Source: Massospora cicadina (lineage: Eukaryota > Entomophthoromycota > Entomophthoromycetes > Entomophthorales > Entomophthoraceae). From it: a stretch of 64,000 nt of DNA. Positions within the stretch are counted from its first letter, which is position 1. Each line of letters opens with the position of its first letter. Positions 42,855 through 53,485 of this stretch are shown piece by piece. The position numbers and the translations under genes were made by a program. Location: the NCBI GenBank assembly GCA_022478985.1, contig JAKSZP010018565.1, positions 90,101-154,100 on the forward strand. The letters run 5' to 3'. The notes below the pieces were generated by a model. That model made no database searches. It was not told the DNA's origin and saw nothing but the letters and a program-made list of their open reading frames with translations.

Positions 42855-43419
42855 TGTCATGATTCTGATATGACTGGATGATAATCGTGGGACTGCTAGG
42901 GCAGATTTGGAAGAGTCCTCCAAAAATGATATCAGTTGCAATTATTTGAGTGCCTTGAGATGAAGCAATCTTGGGATATAACAGGTTTATATTGAATTGC
43001 CTCTAAATAAGGCAATAAGGTGATGTTATCATCTGACATTTAACAAATACAAATTAAATCGCCTACAATTAGGGTGATAGAGAATTAAAGAATAACAAGC
43101 TGAAATGAGGAGAATCAGTGGGACAGAATAGTCCAAGCTATGAGAGTGGTATAGTCCGAAGATGCTGACTATAAGCAAGATGGGCAATTAAGAAATGTGG
43201 TTGTTAAGTAGTTGAGAGTAAGCAAAACAGCAAGAGTCCGCTGTATTTAATATATTAGTAAATGAGTGTTGTGGGAGCGAGTGCTCCAATTTATTAAAAG
43301 TTTATTCTGTTGTTTGAAGGATGACAATAATCACACCGTTGGTCCCAATTGCTCTTTGTGTCAAACCCTGTGCAAAAAATCTTATGGCGTATCTCTTGTA
43401 TACCGCTGAATTAATAACA
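42855..43419 (+). repeat. 3' LTR of element 1
   Basis: 565 bp, TGTCATGATTCTGATATGA to GAATTAATAACA. Matches the 5' LTR with scattered, mostly transition-type differences and small indels. Confidence 0.9.
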
Positions 43420-43424
43420 TACTG
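43420..43424 (+). repeat. target-site duplication TACTG, right
   Basis: Identical to 37,327-37,331. Confidence 0.85.
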
Positions 43425-44039
43425 CTTATACATTGTTTGTATAGCTTACTCTTGGGATAAGAGTTCAAAGATTGGATATCCTCGGGTTATTATCATCAAA
43501 TAACCGCTTAGCTCTGCGTGAAGAGAATGTGGAAGTGTTTTATACCAATTTAAACATATCTTCAAGAGGAAAAAGCACCTGTTTAGCGTTGAACCCTTTA
43601 CGCAACGTGGCTTTAGGGCAATCAACTTTAATAATAGTCTTCATACTAAATTTCCCCCAGTTTATCGATTTCTGTTGATCATCGCAAGTGGTCAAGAAGC
43701 TGTGAACTTAAGATCAGGGAGCAGAAGTGGGTTATCATATAAGCGCCCTAATTTTAACACGCAGTTTACTTTACTTAGTATCATGAAAGGGGTTCTCATC
43801 TTAATAAAATAGTTGGGTTCCATCCAATGACTTTAAAACCGTCAATAGTTATATTTGGAGTTCCACAAAGTCAACCCCAAGGCACCAACACCTTCCCTAA
43901 CCAGGAAGGCTACCTTTTAAGCTATTAAACTCCCTACCTCACACAAAGTTTATGCCTTGGCCAATTTTTGAAGGAGAAATAGACCCCTATTATTATAAAA
44001 GGTAATAAAAGGAACCTATCTACTGCTATCAAGCTGAAC
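43425..44039. other. non-coding stretch, nothing recognised
   Basis: Continuation of the sequence into which element 1 inserted. No coding pattern. Confidence 0.4.
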
Positions 44040-44655
44040 AGGGATGTGCACACTTTTGGGGCTAAAAAAGCTCAAACCATAAGGCCCTGCCTCTTACTCT
44101 GATTTCTGACCCAGGGAAAACCCTGGACGAGAGATAGGTGGCGGCTTCTCCTCCATGCCTTACAGGATCCTTCCTTTTACATAATCCCAATCCAAAACTC
44201 ATCCTAGTATCAGAATCTGCATAATTATACTTAAGAAAAATAGACAACTCTGCTTAAATTTAGTTAAAGTTAGGAAACTTAGCACCACGGTCCTATTCCA
44301 TGTCCCCAAAACAAGGCTCAACCAGAAGCAATCAAAAATGTAAAAATTCTGACACCTAAGGAAACAACAGGTGAAATATTTATCTAATCAAATAAAATAG
44401 GGTGAAAAGTCAGAAATGGGGATTGAACACCGTCACCAGATTTTGAAAATGGCAGATAAATTTGGGCACTTGTACTATGCCAAAGCAACTTAATAATAGC
44501 TCAGGGATCACAGCTGATGTTACCGCTATGTAGATTCATATGTTGCACTAATTACTGTCATTGTTAAATTGGAAATTGGCGTTTGAACCTAAAAATGGCG
44601 GCTTAGTAAACACACTCCATAGCACAACATAAAGTCTAGCACCCTTCTAATGATA
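44040..44655 (-). repeat. dispersed repeat C, copy 2, with tRNA-like segment
   Basis: Same orientation and landmarks as 21,490-22,095. On the minus strand, TTGGCATAGTACAAG (44,484-44,469) resembles a Pol III A box, and GTGTTCAATCCCC (44,431-44,418) a B box about 40 bp further on, the spacing of a tRNA head. AATGGCGGCTTAGTAAACAC near 44,593 is identical in both copies. Confidence 0.6.
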
Positions 44656-45382
44656 GATTTATGAGTTATTGTTTTATAAGATATTCACCTTTCAAGTTTA
44701 TCTCTAAGAAACTTTAAATTATATTGCTTTTATAATTTTAAATAATTGGTCTGTTCTTGTGGGAAACCAGCTAGTTATGTGCTTGCTAGTGCTAAATGCT
44801 GCTGGATTCTACAATGGTTTTTTAATATAAAGATAAAAAATGAAATAAAAAGCTGGTTTTTTATGTTTTTATTAGTGCAGCAGGGGAGAGAAAAAACGAA
44901 CCCTCTTAATATCTGACCGTTCAGTAAACTGTATCAAGGGTCAAAGGAAATTCATTGGTAAGTTCAAATCAGCTTAATATGGTCCAAATAAGTAAATATG
45001 TAAATTTGACCTATTGAAGCTCAGAAAGCTCACTTCACTTAGGCTGAACGATGGATGGGAAGTTATTTTTTGGCAAGATGTACCAATGGGGTAATGACTT
45101 AATTATTTCAGCCAATCTCCATTAGATAAAAATATTGTACCTTTGGGGACCCCCTCCAAGCTTATAAAAGGTGGTGGTCCCCGTGTAGGTGCTTGAATGG
45201 AACTGGTAGTGGCTGGTGGAGAACCATACAATAAATGCCCCAGAGTCTACCACGTGGTCAGAGTAATCTGACTGCCTAATCTTGTGTTAATTGCCCATGA
45301 GATATTTGAAATAATGATACCTCAATTTGTGGGGTTCCACTTAAAATTAGCCAGGGTCTTTTGGCCAATAAATTTTTTTATT
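44656..45382. other. non-coding stretch with a TATA-containing hairpin
   Basis: At 45,147-45,183, GGGGACC and GGTCCCC are inverted around a segment containing CTTATAAAAGG, followed by ACAATAAATG near 45,228. This looks like promoter and polyadenylation signals of a solo LTR, but no second copy is in the window. Confidence 0.3.
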
Positions 45383-45928
45383 TGTTGAGATTTTGATATG
45401 ACTCGACAACAATCCCTGAAGAGCTATGGTGGGATGGCGATAATCTGCTGATAAGGATGTATTTACGTGTATTTGAGTACCTTGAGATGAGGCAATATTG
45501 GGGTATAATGGGCTATTATTGGATTTCCTATATTTGAGGCAATAAGGCAATGTTGACATTTTATCAATATTATTTAGATCGCCTCAAACTAAGACGATAG
45601 AGAATTAAAAAACTCCATTATGAAACCAATGATATTTGGGGGAATAGTTTAGTTTAAGCTAAGCAATGATATCATCTTAAGTTGATAATATATAAGCGAG
45701 ATTGGGCGATTAAAAGAGAAGGTTTTTAGTAGGGGAGAGAGAGCGGAACAGCAAAGAGTCATAGTATTTATTAAAATAAATAAAAGTGTTGGGGCAATTG
45801 CTCCTCTTTTATTATATTTTCCAGTGTTTGAAGGACCAACAATCCCATATCATCTGTCTGTTGCTCAGTAAGTTTGACCTGTGCGACCCTTATGGCAGAT
45901 CCCAATGATACCGCCCAAATTTATAGCA
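45383..45928 (+). repeat. 5' LTR of element 2
   Basis: TGTTGAGATTTTGATATGA to AAATTTATAGCA. Matches 51,359-51,903. The near-palindrome is at 45,578-45,598. ATATATAAGC lies near 45,688, and the ATG of gag at 45,892 lies within it. Confidence 0.88.
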
Positions 45929-47290
45929 TTAATGCTCGCTATAGGGAGCCCATTGTTCAACCACTAAAAGTAAAAAAATCTCCAGTTGTCGACCATGTCT
46001 CATCATGACCACTTTGCTGGGGAATCTTCATGAAGCACTGCACCAGCTGAATATGAGGAATTTAAACTCACTTTATATGTGAAAGCTCAAAAAAAAGGAT
46101 GAAATTCTTCAAAAGCGGTTTGCTGTTATGCACCAGCTTGACAGCACGTTCAGACAAATACAAATTCTGGGACAAAAAAACTGGTAACTCACTGATTGCT
46201 TGTATGACACTACCAAATGACTGCACTGAACAGAGATGAAATTAACCAGTACCTCACAGCCCCTCATTGGGAAGGGGAATAATGACAAGATGGGGAACAA
46301 TATGATGAGGAATATGACGCTGGCTGGAGCTACTACACCCAGGAGAGCAGCTCTGGATATGGGTATGGATTGGAGCGCTAATTCCCTCAAGTAATGGCTG
46401 TACTGCCCACCACAGAGGGCCACACTACCTCCAAATCAGTGGACATTCCACCTTCCACTGGACCAGCTCCTCGTTGAGAGGCTGCTTATGGGTCTTGACC
46501 AAACCTCAGCTCGCCCCAAAAAGTCACATCAAAGAGTGGTATGAGGAGGTCATTATAAATAAGCTGTTTTTGTTTGATTGTAATGAGAACATCTACAGCT
46601 TCTTTAAACATTTTGAGTTCGCAGAGGAAGGTGCCTCAAATTGGCGTAAAGCAAAAGCTGCTGATATAAGACTTGGATGTTGGGAGAGCTAATTTAAGTC
46701 AAATGCTACCTTCCAAATAGCTCCGTTACCTATCAAGAAGTAAAGGACACTGTGTTGCGCCTGTTTGGGGGTACCTCAAAAATGTCACAGAAAAAACGAT
46801 TTTAACAATTGGGTTCTGCAATATCAAGACCCTCACAGAGTTCGCTGACCAATTTATGGCAGAAGCTCACATGCTGATTGGAGCAGGCTATTTAGTGGAA
46901 GATGACGTGTGCATTGCAATGACCTCCGCAGTAAAGCCATACTGTAAGCTTCACAATGTCAATTCTTCAATTTTGGATGACAATGTTCCTCTGCTCAAAA
47001 TTGTTCAGTTCTTATGCTGTATATCTGCTGACTTTACCCGCCCAATACAGTGTGGAAACATACCGCTATTGTCACTGGTGCTTCTTATCTAGGGGAATAT
47101 TCTCATCCTGCCCACATTCCACCTAGAAACTCCTGGCCTTACTATGATTTCATGCATTGTCCTCAATTGAATTACTCCCAACCGTTCAACTTCTGCCCCA
47201 GACCCGTTCACAAAAATTGTCAGCAGCCCAACTACTGACCTGGACCTAGTAACACTGAGCAACAGAAATCATCCTACCGACCTGGGCCAG
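45892..47290 (+). pseudogene. gag of element 2, starting inside the LTR
   Basis: ATG at 45,892 starts MADPNDTAQIYSINARYREP, where INARYRE is encoded by the primer-binding region. The frame stops near 46,005. Shifted frames then give EYEEFKLTLYVKAQKKDEIL, a segment IKEWYEEVIINKLFLFDCNE near 46,525 and LTEFADQFMAEAHMLIGAGY near 46,832. The latter aligns with the FAERFIMEAHVLIGAGN segment of element 1. A Pro/Tyr/Asn-rich tail follows before the zinc knuckle. Confidence 0.6.
45930..45946 (+). promoter_or_regulatory. primer-binding site of element 2, mutated
   Basis: TAATGCTCGCTATAGGG two bases after the LTR end. It corresponds to TGGTGCTCACTACAGGG with the GG changed to AA and two other changes. 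The loss of TGG would prevent pairing with a tRNA CCA end. Confidence 0.6.
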
Positions 47291-47366
47291 GTTATGCTGA
47301 ACGTCAACACAATTAATTGCCTGGAACCACTTATGAGAATCAAGGGCGCGGCTCTTATGTGATCCT

Positions 47367-47408
47367 TGCTTTGAATGTGATCGCTCTGGCCACCTGGCAT
47401 GGGTTTGT
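47367..47408 (+). pseudogene. intact CCHC zinc knuckle of element 2 gag
   Basis: CFECDRSGHLAWVC is a perfect C-X2-C-X4-H-X4-C knuckle, the RNA-binding nucleocapsid motif. It lies in a frame different from the long open frame overlapping it (47,317-47,520). Confidence 0.75.
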
Positions 47409-47879
47409 CCTAACCTTTGTGCCCACTACATATAACAAGATCAATACTTTCAGGAAAAAGATGGAGCGGAGTAGAGACAGGACTCTCTACCTCCGCTATC
47501 CTAACTTCAAACGTTCCTGATTTTTAGTAGTATATCCCATGGAATTCCCTCAATATTATGATGGGATTTCATCAAGCAATCATTTGATGGAGTTAATATG
47601 CTGACACGAGCACAAGCAAAGGCTGCAGCGGATGAAGAACCTCAGGAGCAACCAAAGCTGTACGCCTGTCAAATGTTTGATCAAGCTTCGTCATACAATC
47701 TGGTTCACCACCGCAGATGCGCCAACTCTGAAAAGAGTAAACGTTGCCCTTCCAGTTGACATCATTGTTAAAGAACTCCATAAGATCAATGAGGGGATTT
47801 TGAGTTTTCTTGGAAAAAGAGATCCTGTAAATGTCCACATATTAAACAGTCAATATTCTTCTTATTCTGATTGTACCTA

Positions 47880-48300
47880 TTGTGATATTTTTGTAGCAAA
47901 AAACAGAGTTCGCGCATATGTTAGATACAGGCTTTAGTCAACATAGTTTCTACTAAGCTGATGGCAAAATTGATGTTAAAACCTGATGTGGACCATCAAA
48001 AGGTCTATGGGACCACTGGAGCGGAAAGCAGTATCTCTGAGAAAGCGTAAAGTGCGCTGTCTTTGTGGTTTGGGTCCATTAACATTGTAGCTCCAATGAT
48101 AGTGCTACCAAACAATAATTATGACTTGCAAAATAGACTGCTTTCCTGCGACATTTCAGGACTCAATGATATGACGGAGGAGACCTTTGCAATTTTGGGA
48201 CATTAGATCAAATCTACTTTACCTCTAGTGGAGTGCCAAAGGATCTGGTGCACATGGGCCATATTAATCTTGCATATTTGATAGAGTGATTCCAGTCTGC
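47880..48300 (+). pseudogene. aspartic protease of element 2
   Basis: ALVNIVSTKLMAKLMLKPDV near 47,930-47,990 matches the strand after the active site in element 1 (APVNIFSTKLVANLSLKPDI). The DTG itself reads MLDTGF in a neighbouring frame, so a frameshift falls in the active site. APMIVLPNNNYDL near 48,090 matches VLPNSKYNM of element 1. Confidence 0.65.
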
Positions 48301-48409
48301 TATCATTGACTAAAAAGCAAAACTCAGCCCATTCCCCAGCAGATATACTGATATCAAGGGCTATCACTCGAGGCTGCAGGGCCTGTATCTATTCCTTTTG
48401 GACACCATG

Positions 48410-49480
48410 TTCTAGTGTATACTGAGTTAGAGGTGGAAGTGCCAGCTGAGCTTTATATTCAAATCATTGGGCTCTATCAGCAAACATGGCTTGATCCTCA
48501 TGTGGCTCAAGGGATTATACTACTAGGGCATGGTAGATCAAGGTTTTGTTAAAGAATCGCCAGAATGACTCAATGCAAATCCGCCAACACCAAATAGTGG
48601 CGTATTTACACTTACCCCAATTAAAGAGGTCCTTCAGGTTCACGAATTCATTCATTGGATGAATTTGGTTTACCTGTTGAGTTGCTTTCTGACGTAATGA
48701 CAGTGGTACCATGGGATAATTTAATAGGGCAATCAGAAGAACAAAATGACCAAACAACAGCTTTATTTCAGAAGCATAAGACATTTTCACTGTCAACAAC
48801 CACTACTTAGGGTGTTCTCAGGAGTAGTCCATTGATTGGACACAGGAGATCATCCCTCATAAGGTCTCAGCTAATCTGCCAATTGAGGGCAGCAGAAGAC
48901 GTTGTCACCTAGGAAATAGATAAATTTCTGGAGAAAGGGATGCTCAAACTGTCCAAGAGCCTGTGAGCTTTGCCCAATCTGATTACTTTAAAAAAAAGAT
49001 GGCGTCAACCACATAGTAATATACTACTGAAAGCTTAATAGTATTACAAAAAAGGGCTTGTATCCTTTGCCGCGGATTGACAATGCTTTGGATTGGTTAT
49101 TGGAGCTCGTTACTTATCAGCTATGGACTTTATATTAGGTTACTGGCAAATTGAGTTGCCCAGGAGGAACAGGAGAAATGCACAGTAATCACTCCAAAGG
49201 CCTTTTTCAACTAACTCATATTCCCCAAGCGCTGTGGAACGCCACAGCTACGTTCCAACGAGCCATGGACACTATCCTTGGTGACCTGAAGCTGTCTTGT
49301 GTCCTCATATACCTCAACAATATCAATGTTTTCTCTCAAACTTTTTATGAGCACCTTGATCAACTAGAAGCAGTATTCTGTCAGCTCGCTGAGTCAAGCA
49401 TCAAAATTAAGCCACGAAAATTTAACTTTTTCAAAGATCAGTTGGAATACCTGAGTTTGTGGTAGACTCAAAAAGGTTGA
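48410..49480 (+). pseudogene. linker and reverse transcriptase of element 2 (YLNN)
   Basis: The linker (VAQGIILLGHG near 48,505) is followed by a heavily broken fingers region. GARYLSAMDFILGYWQIELP lies near 49,105-49,160. The frame 49,151-49,465 carries FQRAMDTILGDLKLSCVLIY and the catalytic box YLNN at 49,310-49,321, then AESSIKIKPRKFNFFKDQLEYL. As in element 1, both box aspartates are asparagine. Confidence 0.8.
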
Positions 49481-50060
49481 AGCCAGAGCTGGAAAAAGTG
49501 GAGGCCATCCAAAAAATGTCTACACCTATTATTAAGCACAACATACAGGTATTTTTAGGAATGGTCAGCTATTACCGGCGCTTCATCCCTAACTTTAGCC
49601 TTATTGGGGGCCACTATTTGAGTTTTTAAAAATGATGCCATGTTCAGATGAATGGAACGTCGTCAATACGTCTTAGGAACACTTTGGATGGTGCTGATCA
49701 GTGCACCGGTGCTACGTTAAACAAACTTCAATAAGGAGAATATCATTCAGTCAGATTCATCCCTTTCCACTGTTGGGGTAGTCCTTTCTCGGAAAGAAAA
49801 TGAGGGGGAGGATCATCCCATTGCCTACTGCAGTTGAAGCCTTAATTGCCATGAGCGTAAAAAGTATTGTGACTGAGAGGGAGTGCTTAGTGCTGATATA
49901 CGCATATAAGCAATTTAGGGTCTATTTGCATAGGGTAAAGTTTAAAGTCATAACAAATCACGCATCGTTACATTGGTTGAAGAATCTCAAGGAGCCTGAA
50001 GGGCGTTTAGCTCTATAGGCTTTTAAGCTGTAGGCTTATGACTTTTTGATCCTCCACCAC
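49481..50060 (+). pseudogene. connection and RNase H domain of element 2
   Basis: FLGMVSYYRRFIPNFSLIG near 49,555 is the connection region. The frame 49,800-50,018 contains YAYKQFRVYLHRVKFKVITNHASLHWL. The RNase H TDH motif is TNH here, another Asp-to-Asn change. Confidence 0.75.
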
Positions 50061-51330
50061 TCAGGAGTAAAGCATATGAACGCCAAATGTTTATCTCGAT
50101 TGCCAAATATTGCTGTGACAGCAGATCTCAGCGATGTGATGTATGATAAATTGCTCATCAGAAGGTACAACAACGAACCGCCTCAAGTGATCAAAGCGTT
50201 AAATGAGATATTAACAAATAAATTCCAACGGAATGTGGAACTGTACAAACAGATTGGCGATTCTATGGTGAACTTTCCGCGACCCTTGTCTCAGCCTAAG
50301 ATTATTATGAGTGCTCATAAGGCAGTATGACATGGTGGTACGCGCAAGACAATGGAACTTTTGCACCCTTAGTACTATTGGGAAATTATAAATTTTTATG
50401 TGCTTGAAACTATTTCCTGTTGCCATCAGTGCCAAGTAGAAAAGCCATTCTGTCAGAAGACCTAATACCAGTTAGTAAAACCACATCTTGCTTGGCATGC
50501 GGTTTCCCTTGGTTGTTGGGCCTCTGCCATTGAGAGCCAACTGGTGTAAGTCCATTCTGGCAGCTATTGACCACTTGACTAGGTGGGGTGAAGTGCAGGC
50601 GATATGTGATTTTGGGGCGGTCACAGTGGCCAAGTTTGTAATGGAATGTATTATCCAGCAACATGACAGCCCTCAGTTCATTCTGATCAATAACAGAACT
50701 AGCTTCACCTCGCACATCCTACCCAAGTTGAACGAGCTCATGGGCATCTTTGGGGTTATTATGACCCTATATCACCCTGTTTTCAATGGAATGGTCAAAT
50801 GGGTTAATGGAACACTGGTGAAAATCCTTTGAAATCTGGTAACTGATAGACTCTCTGATTGGAGTTCCCTCCTTTCTACTGCCATCTTTTCTTAAAATAT
50901 CAGGTATCATTCCGCCATGGTGAAGAGCCACTTTTACCTGTTATACGGACAGCACCCCACTCTTCCACATTGCTTCATTTGTGCATAGAAGATACCAGAA
51001 GAATGGATCCCTACCACTACTTGACGAATTTAGCAACACGTTGATCAAATTACAAATGGAAGAGTACTCGTTCATCTTGGCCAAAAAGATTAGAGTCAGG
51101 CAGTCAATCAGGTACAGCATAGTGGGTTGATGGGTTACAGGTGGTGAGATAATTTTTGTTCCACTACCGCACAGGTTAAGGCGGAAACACAAGCTAGCCA
51201 GCATCTGGGTTGGTCCATTCGAAATAATCAAGAAAACTGGAACCAATGCATACACCATCAAAGAACCAGCAAGTGAACAGATTATTAATTGTGTACACAT
51301 GAAGTTTCTCAAGCATATAAACAATAGGAA
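50060..51330 (+). pseudogene. integrase of element 2
   Basis: The NAKCLSRLPNIAV segment after RNase H begins the linker. The zinc domain is broken (CCHQCQ near 50,420). The core frame 50,488-50,832 has VVGPLPLRANWCKSILAAID, VMECIIQQHDSPQFILINNR and, at the end, VKWVNGTLVKIL. The second aspartate is Asn (INN) and the glutamate segment reads VKWVNG, so D and E are lost. C-terminal sequence (GPFEIIKKTGTNAYTIKEPA, about 51,212-51,271) runs to the stop near 51,325. Confidence 0.8.
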
Positions 51331-51358
51331 CTTATTGTCCAGTCAAAGGGGGAGGTAG

Positions 51359-51903
51359 TGTCGAGATTTTGATATGATTGGAAAATAATCTCTGAAGTGC
51401 TACAGAGGGATGGCAAGAATCTGCAACTAGAATGTATTTACAAGTATTTAAGTGCCTTGAGATGAGGCGATACTGGGGTATGATAAACTATTATTGGATT
51501 GCCTATATTTGAGGTAAAGAGGCGATGTTGACATTAGACCAATATTATTTATATCGCCTTAAATTAAGGCGATAGAGAATTTAATGCCATTCCAAAATCA
51601 ACGTAATATGGCGAAATAGAATAGTCTAAGTTAAGGAATGGTATCCTCTGAAGTCAATGATATATAAGCAAGATTTGGCGACTGAAAGAGAAGGTTGTTA
51701 ATAGTGGAGAGTGTGGAACAGCAAAGAGTCACTGTATTTATTAAAAAATAAAAGTGTTGTTGGGTCAATTGCTCCTATTTCATTATACTTATCAGTGTGT
51801 TTGGAGGACTGACAATCCACATATCATCTGTTTGTTGCTCATTGGTTTGACCTGTCTGACCCTTATGGCATATCCTAAAAATACTGCCCAAAATTATACG
51901 CCA
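51359..51903 (+). repeat. 3' LTR of element 2
   Basis: TGTCGAGATTTTGATATGA to ATTATACGCCA, preceded by the purine tract AAAGGGGGAGGTAG. Contains a perfect 10-bp-arm palindrome at 51,553-51,573. Confidence 0.88.
51553..51573 (+). promoter_or_regulatory. perfect palindrome in element 2 LTR
   Basis: Arms ATCGCCTTAA and TTAAGGCGAT around a single A. Degenerate versions occupy the same place in the other three LTRs (37,529-37,549; 43,058-43,078; 45,578-45,598). Confidence 0.6.
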
Positions 51904-52139
51904 GTGATTTGGAAAAACCAAATAAAAAATAGGGTCCAGAATGTGACCAAATTAGGATTAAAGCAGGAAAGTTCAAATAACTGTATCATGCCGTGTGTTT
52001 GTTCCTTTTTGCCCAAAATTATAACGTTATCATTTTAAATCGATATTATCATTATTGTGGACTTTTAAATGTCTTACATTTCCTCTTTTCAGCCAATTTT
52101 TAACCCAAAACATTCATATCTTGAAGCTGGGAGGGCGAA
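51904..52139. other. short non-coding stretch, nothing recognised
   Basis: AT-rich sequence between element 2 and a minus-strand integrase relic. Confidence 0.4.
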
Positions 52140-53365
52140 TGTCTGACATCACCCCCTCAAGGATGTTGGGGGAGAATAGGGCCATAGGAAGTGACCATGT
52201 ACTTGATTGATGGTAATCCCTGTAGATAAGGACTTTATAGAGCACTCGTTTCCCCTCTCTTGTAGGTTATGGTGAAAGGACCCTCCCAAATTTATCCAAG
52301 CTTGATGCTTCTAGGAGTGATGCGGTTATGGTAATATAATACCATGTCAGAAACTTGGAATTTAGGTAGGGGGCTTGGTGCTCATTTGCAGCCTGCCCTT
52401 CTTTAGTCACCGTTTTCACTAAGTTGGTAATACCTCAGATTGGAGCTGGATGATGCGCTGAGCCAATCTTCTCATGGCTTTCTTGGGTTCCTCCACTCTA
52501 GAGGAAAAGGCATCTTTAGCTAATAGAAAAGTATTCCTGGTTCCCACCTATATAAGACATGGAATGGAGACATTTTCAAGACCAGTGATAAAAAATATGA
52601 TAGGCCATAAGGGCACTGGGTAAGAATTGATCCCAGTGAAGTGGATCAGAAGAGGCCGTTTTTTGTAAAATGGAGACCAAGGTTCCATTTGCCCTCTCCA
52701 CGTTCCCATTGTTAGAGGGATTATATGGAGCTGAGAAGATTCGTTGATCTCTCATAGAAGTAGCCATGATTTTGATTATTCTGGAGGTGAATTCCCGCCA
52801 TTGTTGCAGAGTAGTACGTGGGGACAGGCATGTCAATAGAAAATGTTTTGATGTAAAAATGAGGCTGTGGCCTTAACCGTTTAAACAGGGAGATCCACGG
52901 CTTCATCCCACTTAGTGAATTGGTCAATGGCTACGAGGATAAATCTGTTTCCACCAGTAGTCTGATGGAGGGGACCTACTACATCCAGACTGATGGGTGG
53001 AACGGTTGTTGAGGGGTAGTTGGTTGATACTGGTATCTAGCCTTGAAACTAGATTGCTTCTTACACGTGAGGCAGGCATCCAAGACTTCAACAATAGTTT
53101 CCATAATTCTTTCCTGTTGGAGATACAACTAAGATGACCAAACTTACTCCAGATTGAGATTTGATATCTCGGTCTAGTGAGTTTTAAAAATCCAAGACGA
53201 GTATTTCCAATTCTCAATTTGACTGAAGAAAGACCCTTTGGAGTTATTGACCTCCTACAATGGGTGATTTTAACCAATATGAATAAGCTCAACAATCTGA
53301 GATGACCAAGCAATCCGAAGTTATTAATCATTTTGATGGGGTAAGCCCTTGTTAAGAAGGTTGAT
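52140..53365 (-). pseudogene. integrase relic of another gypsy element
   Basis: On the minus strand, SLDVVGPLHQTTGGNRFILV near 52,995-52,930 and VAIDQFTKW give the start of the catalytic core. The frame 52,836-52,576 reads WREFTSRIIKIMATSMRDQR, then SAPYNPSNNGNVERANGTLV and LHWDQFLPSALMAY, including the catalytic glutamate. Helical C-terminal sequence continues to about 52,140. It differs from elements 1 and 2, so it is another family. Its upstream part is cut by the LINE array whose target duplication starts at 53,395; the rest may lie beyond the window. Confidence 0.7.
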
Positions 53366-53394
53366 CGCATCTAACAAGAGCTCTAGATATGATC

Positions 53395-53408
53395 ATCACA
53401 AATCTTTT
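53395..53408 (+). repeat. 14-bp target-site duplication, left of LINE array
   Basis: ATCACAAATCTTTT, identical to 63,973-63,986. Confidence 0.85.
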
Positions 53409-53485
53409 GATTTTAATTTAATTTATTGCAGGAAAGGCTGACCAGGGGATGGACACTTCTGATAAGACACCATAGAAAACGAAAC

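Larger units (their letters stand above)
37332..43419 (+). mobile_element. structurally complete G3-like gypsy element (element 1)
   Basis: 6,088 bp with 5' LTR, primer-binding site, gag, zinc-knuckle relic, protease, linker, reverse transcriptase, RNase H, integrase, purine tract, 3' LTR and a 5-bp target duplication. All parts expected of a Ty3/gypsy element lacking a chromodomain are there, but gag and pol contain numerous stops and frameshifts. It is the same protein family as the minus-strand element at 5.7-9.9 kb and the element at 45.4-51.9 kb. Confidence 0.95.
45383..51903 (+). mobile_element. G3-like gypsy element with both LTRs (element 2)
   Basis: 6,521 bp with 546- and 545-bp LTRs, altered primer-binding site, gag, zinc knuckle, protease, linker, reverse transcriptase, RNase H, integrase and purine tract. 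The domain order is identical to element 1, but the LTRs belong to a distinct subfamily. It is more degraded than element 1, with more stops and frameshifts. No target duplication is recognisable (TTATT on the left, GTGAT on the right). Confidence 0.93.

Noticed and set aside
45378..51908. Target duplication for element 2
   Set aside because: The five bases outside the LTRs are TTATT and GTGAT; no match even allowing one change.
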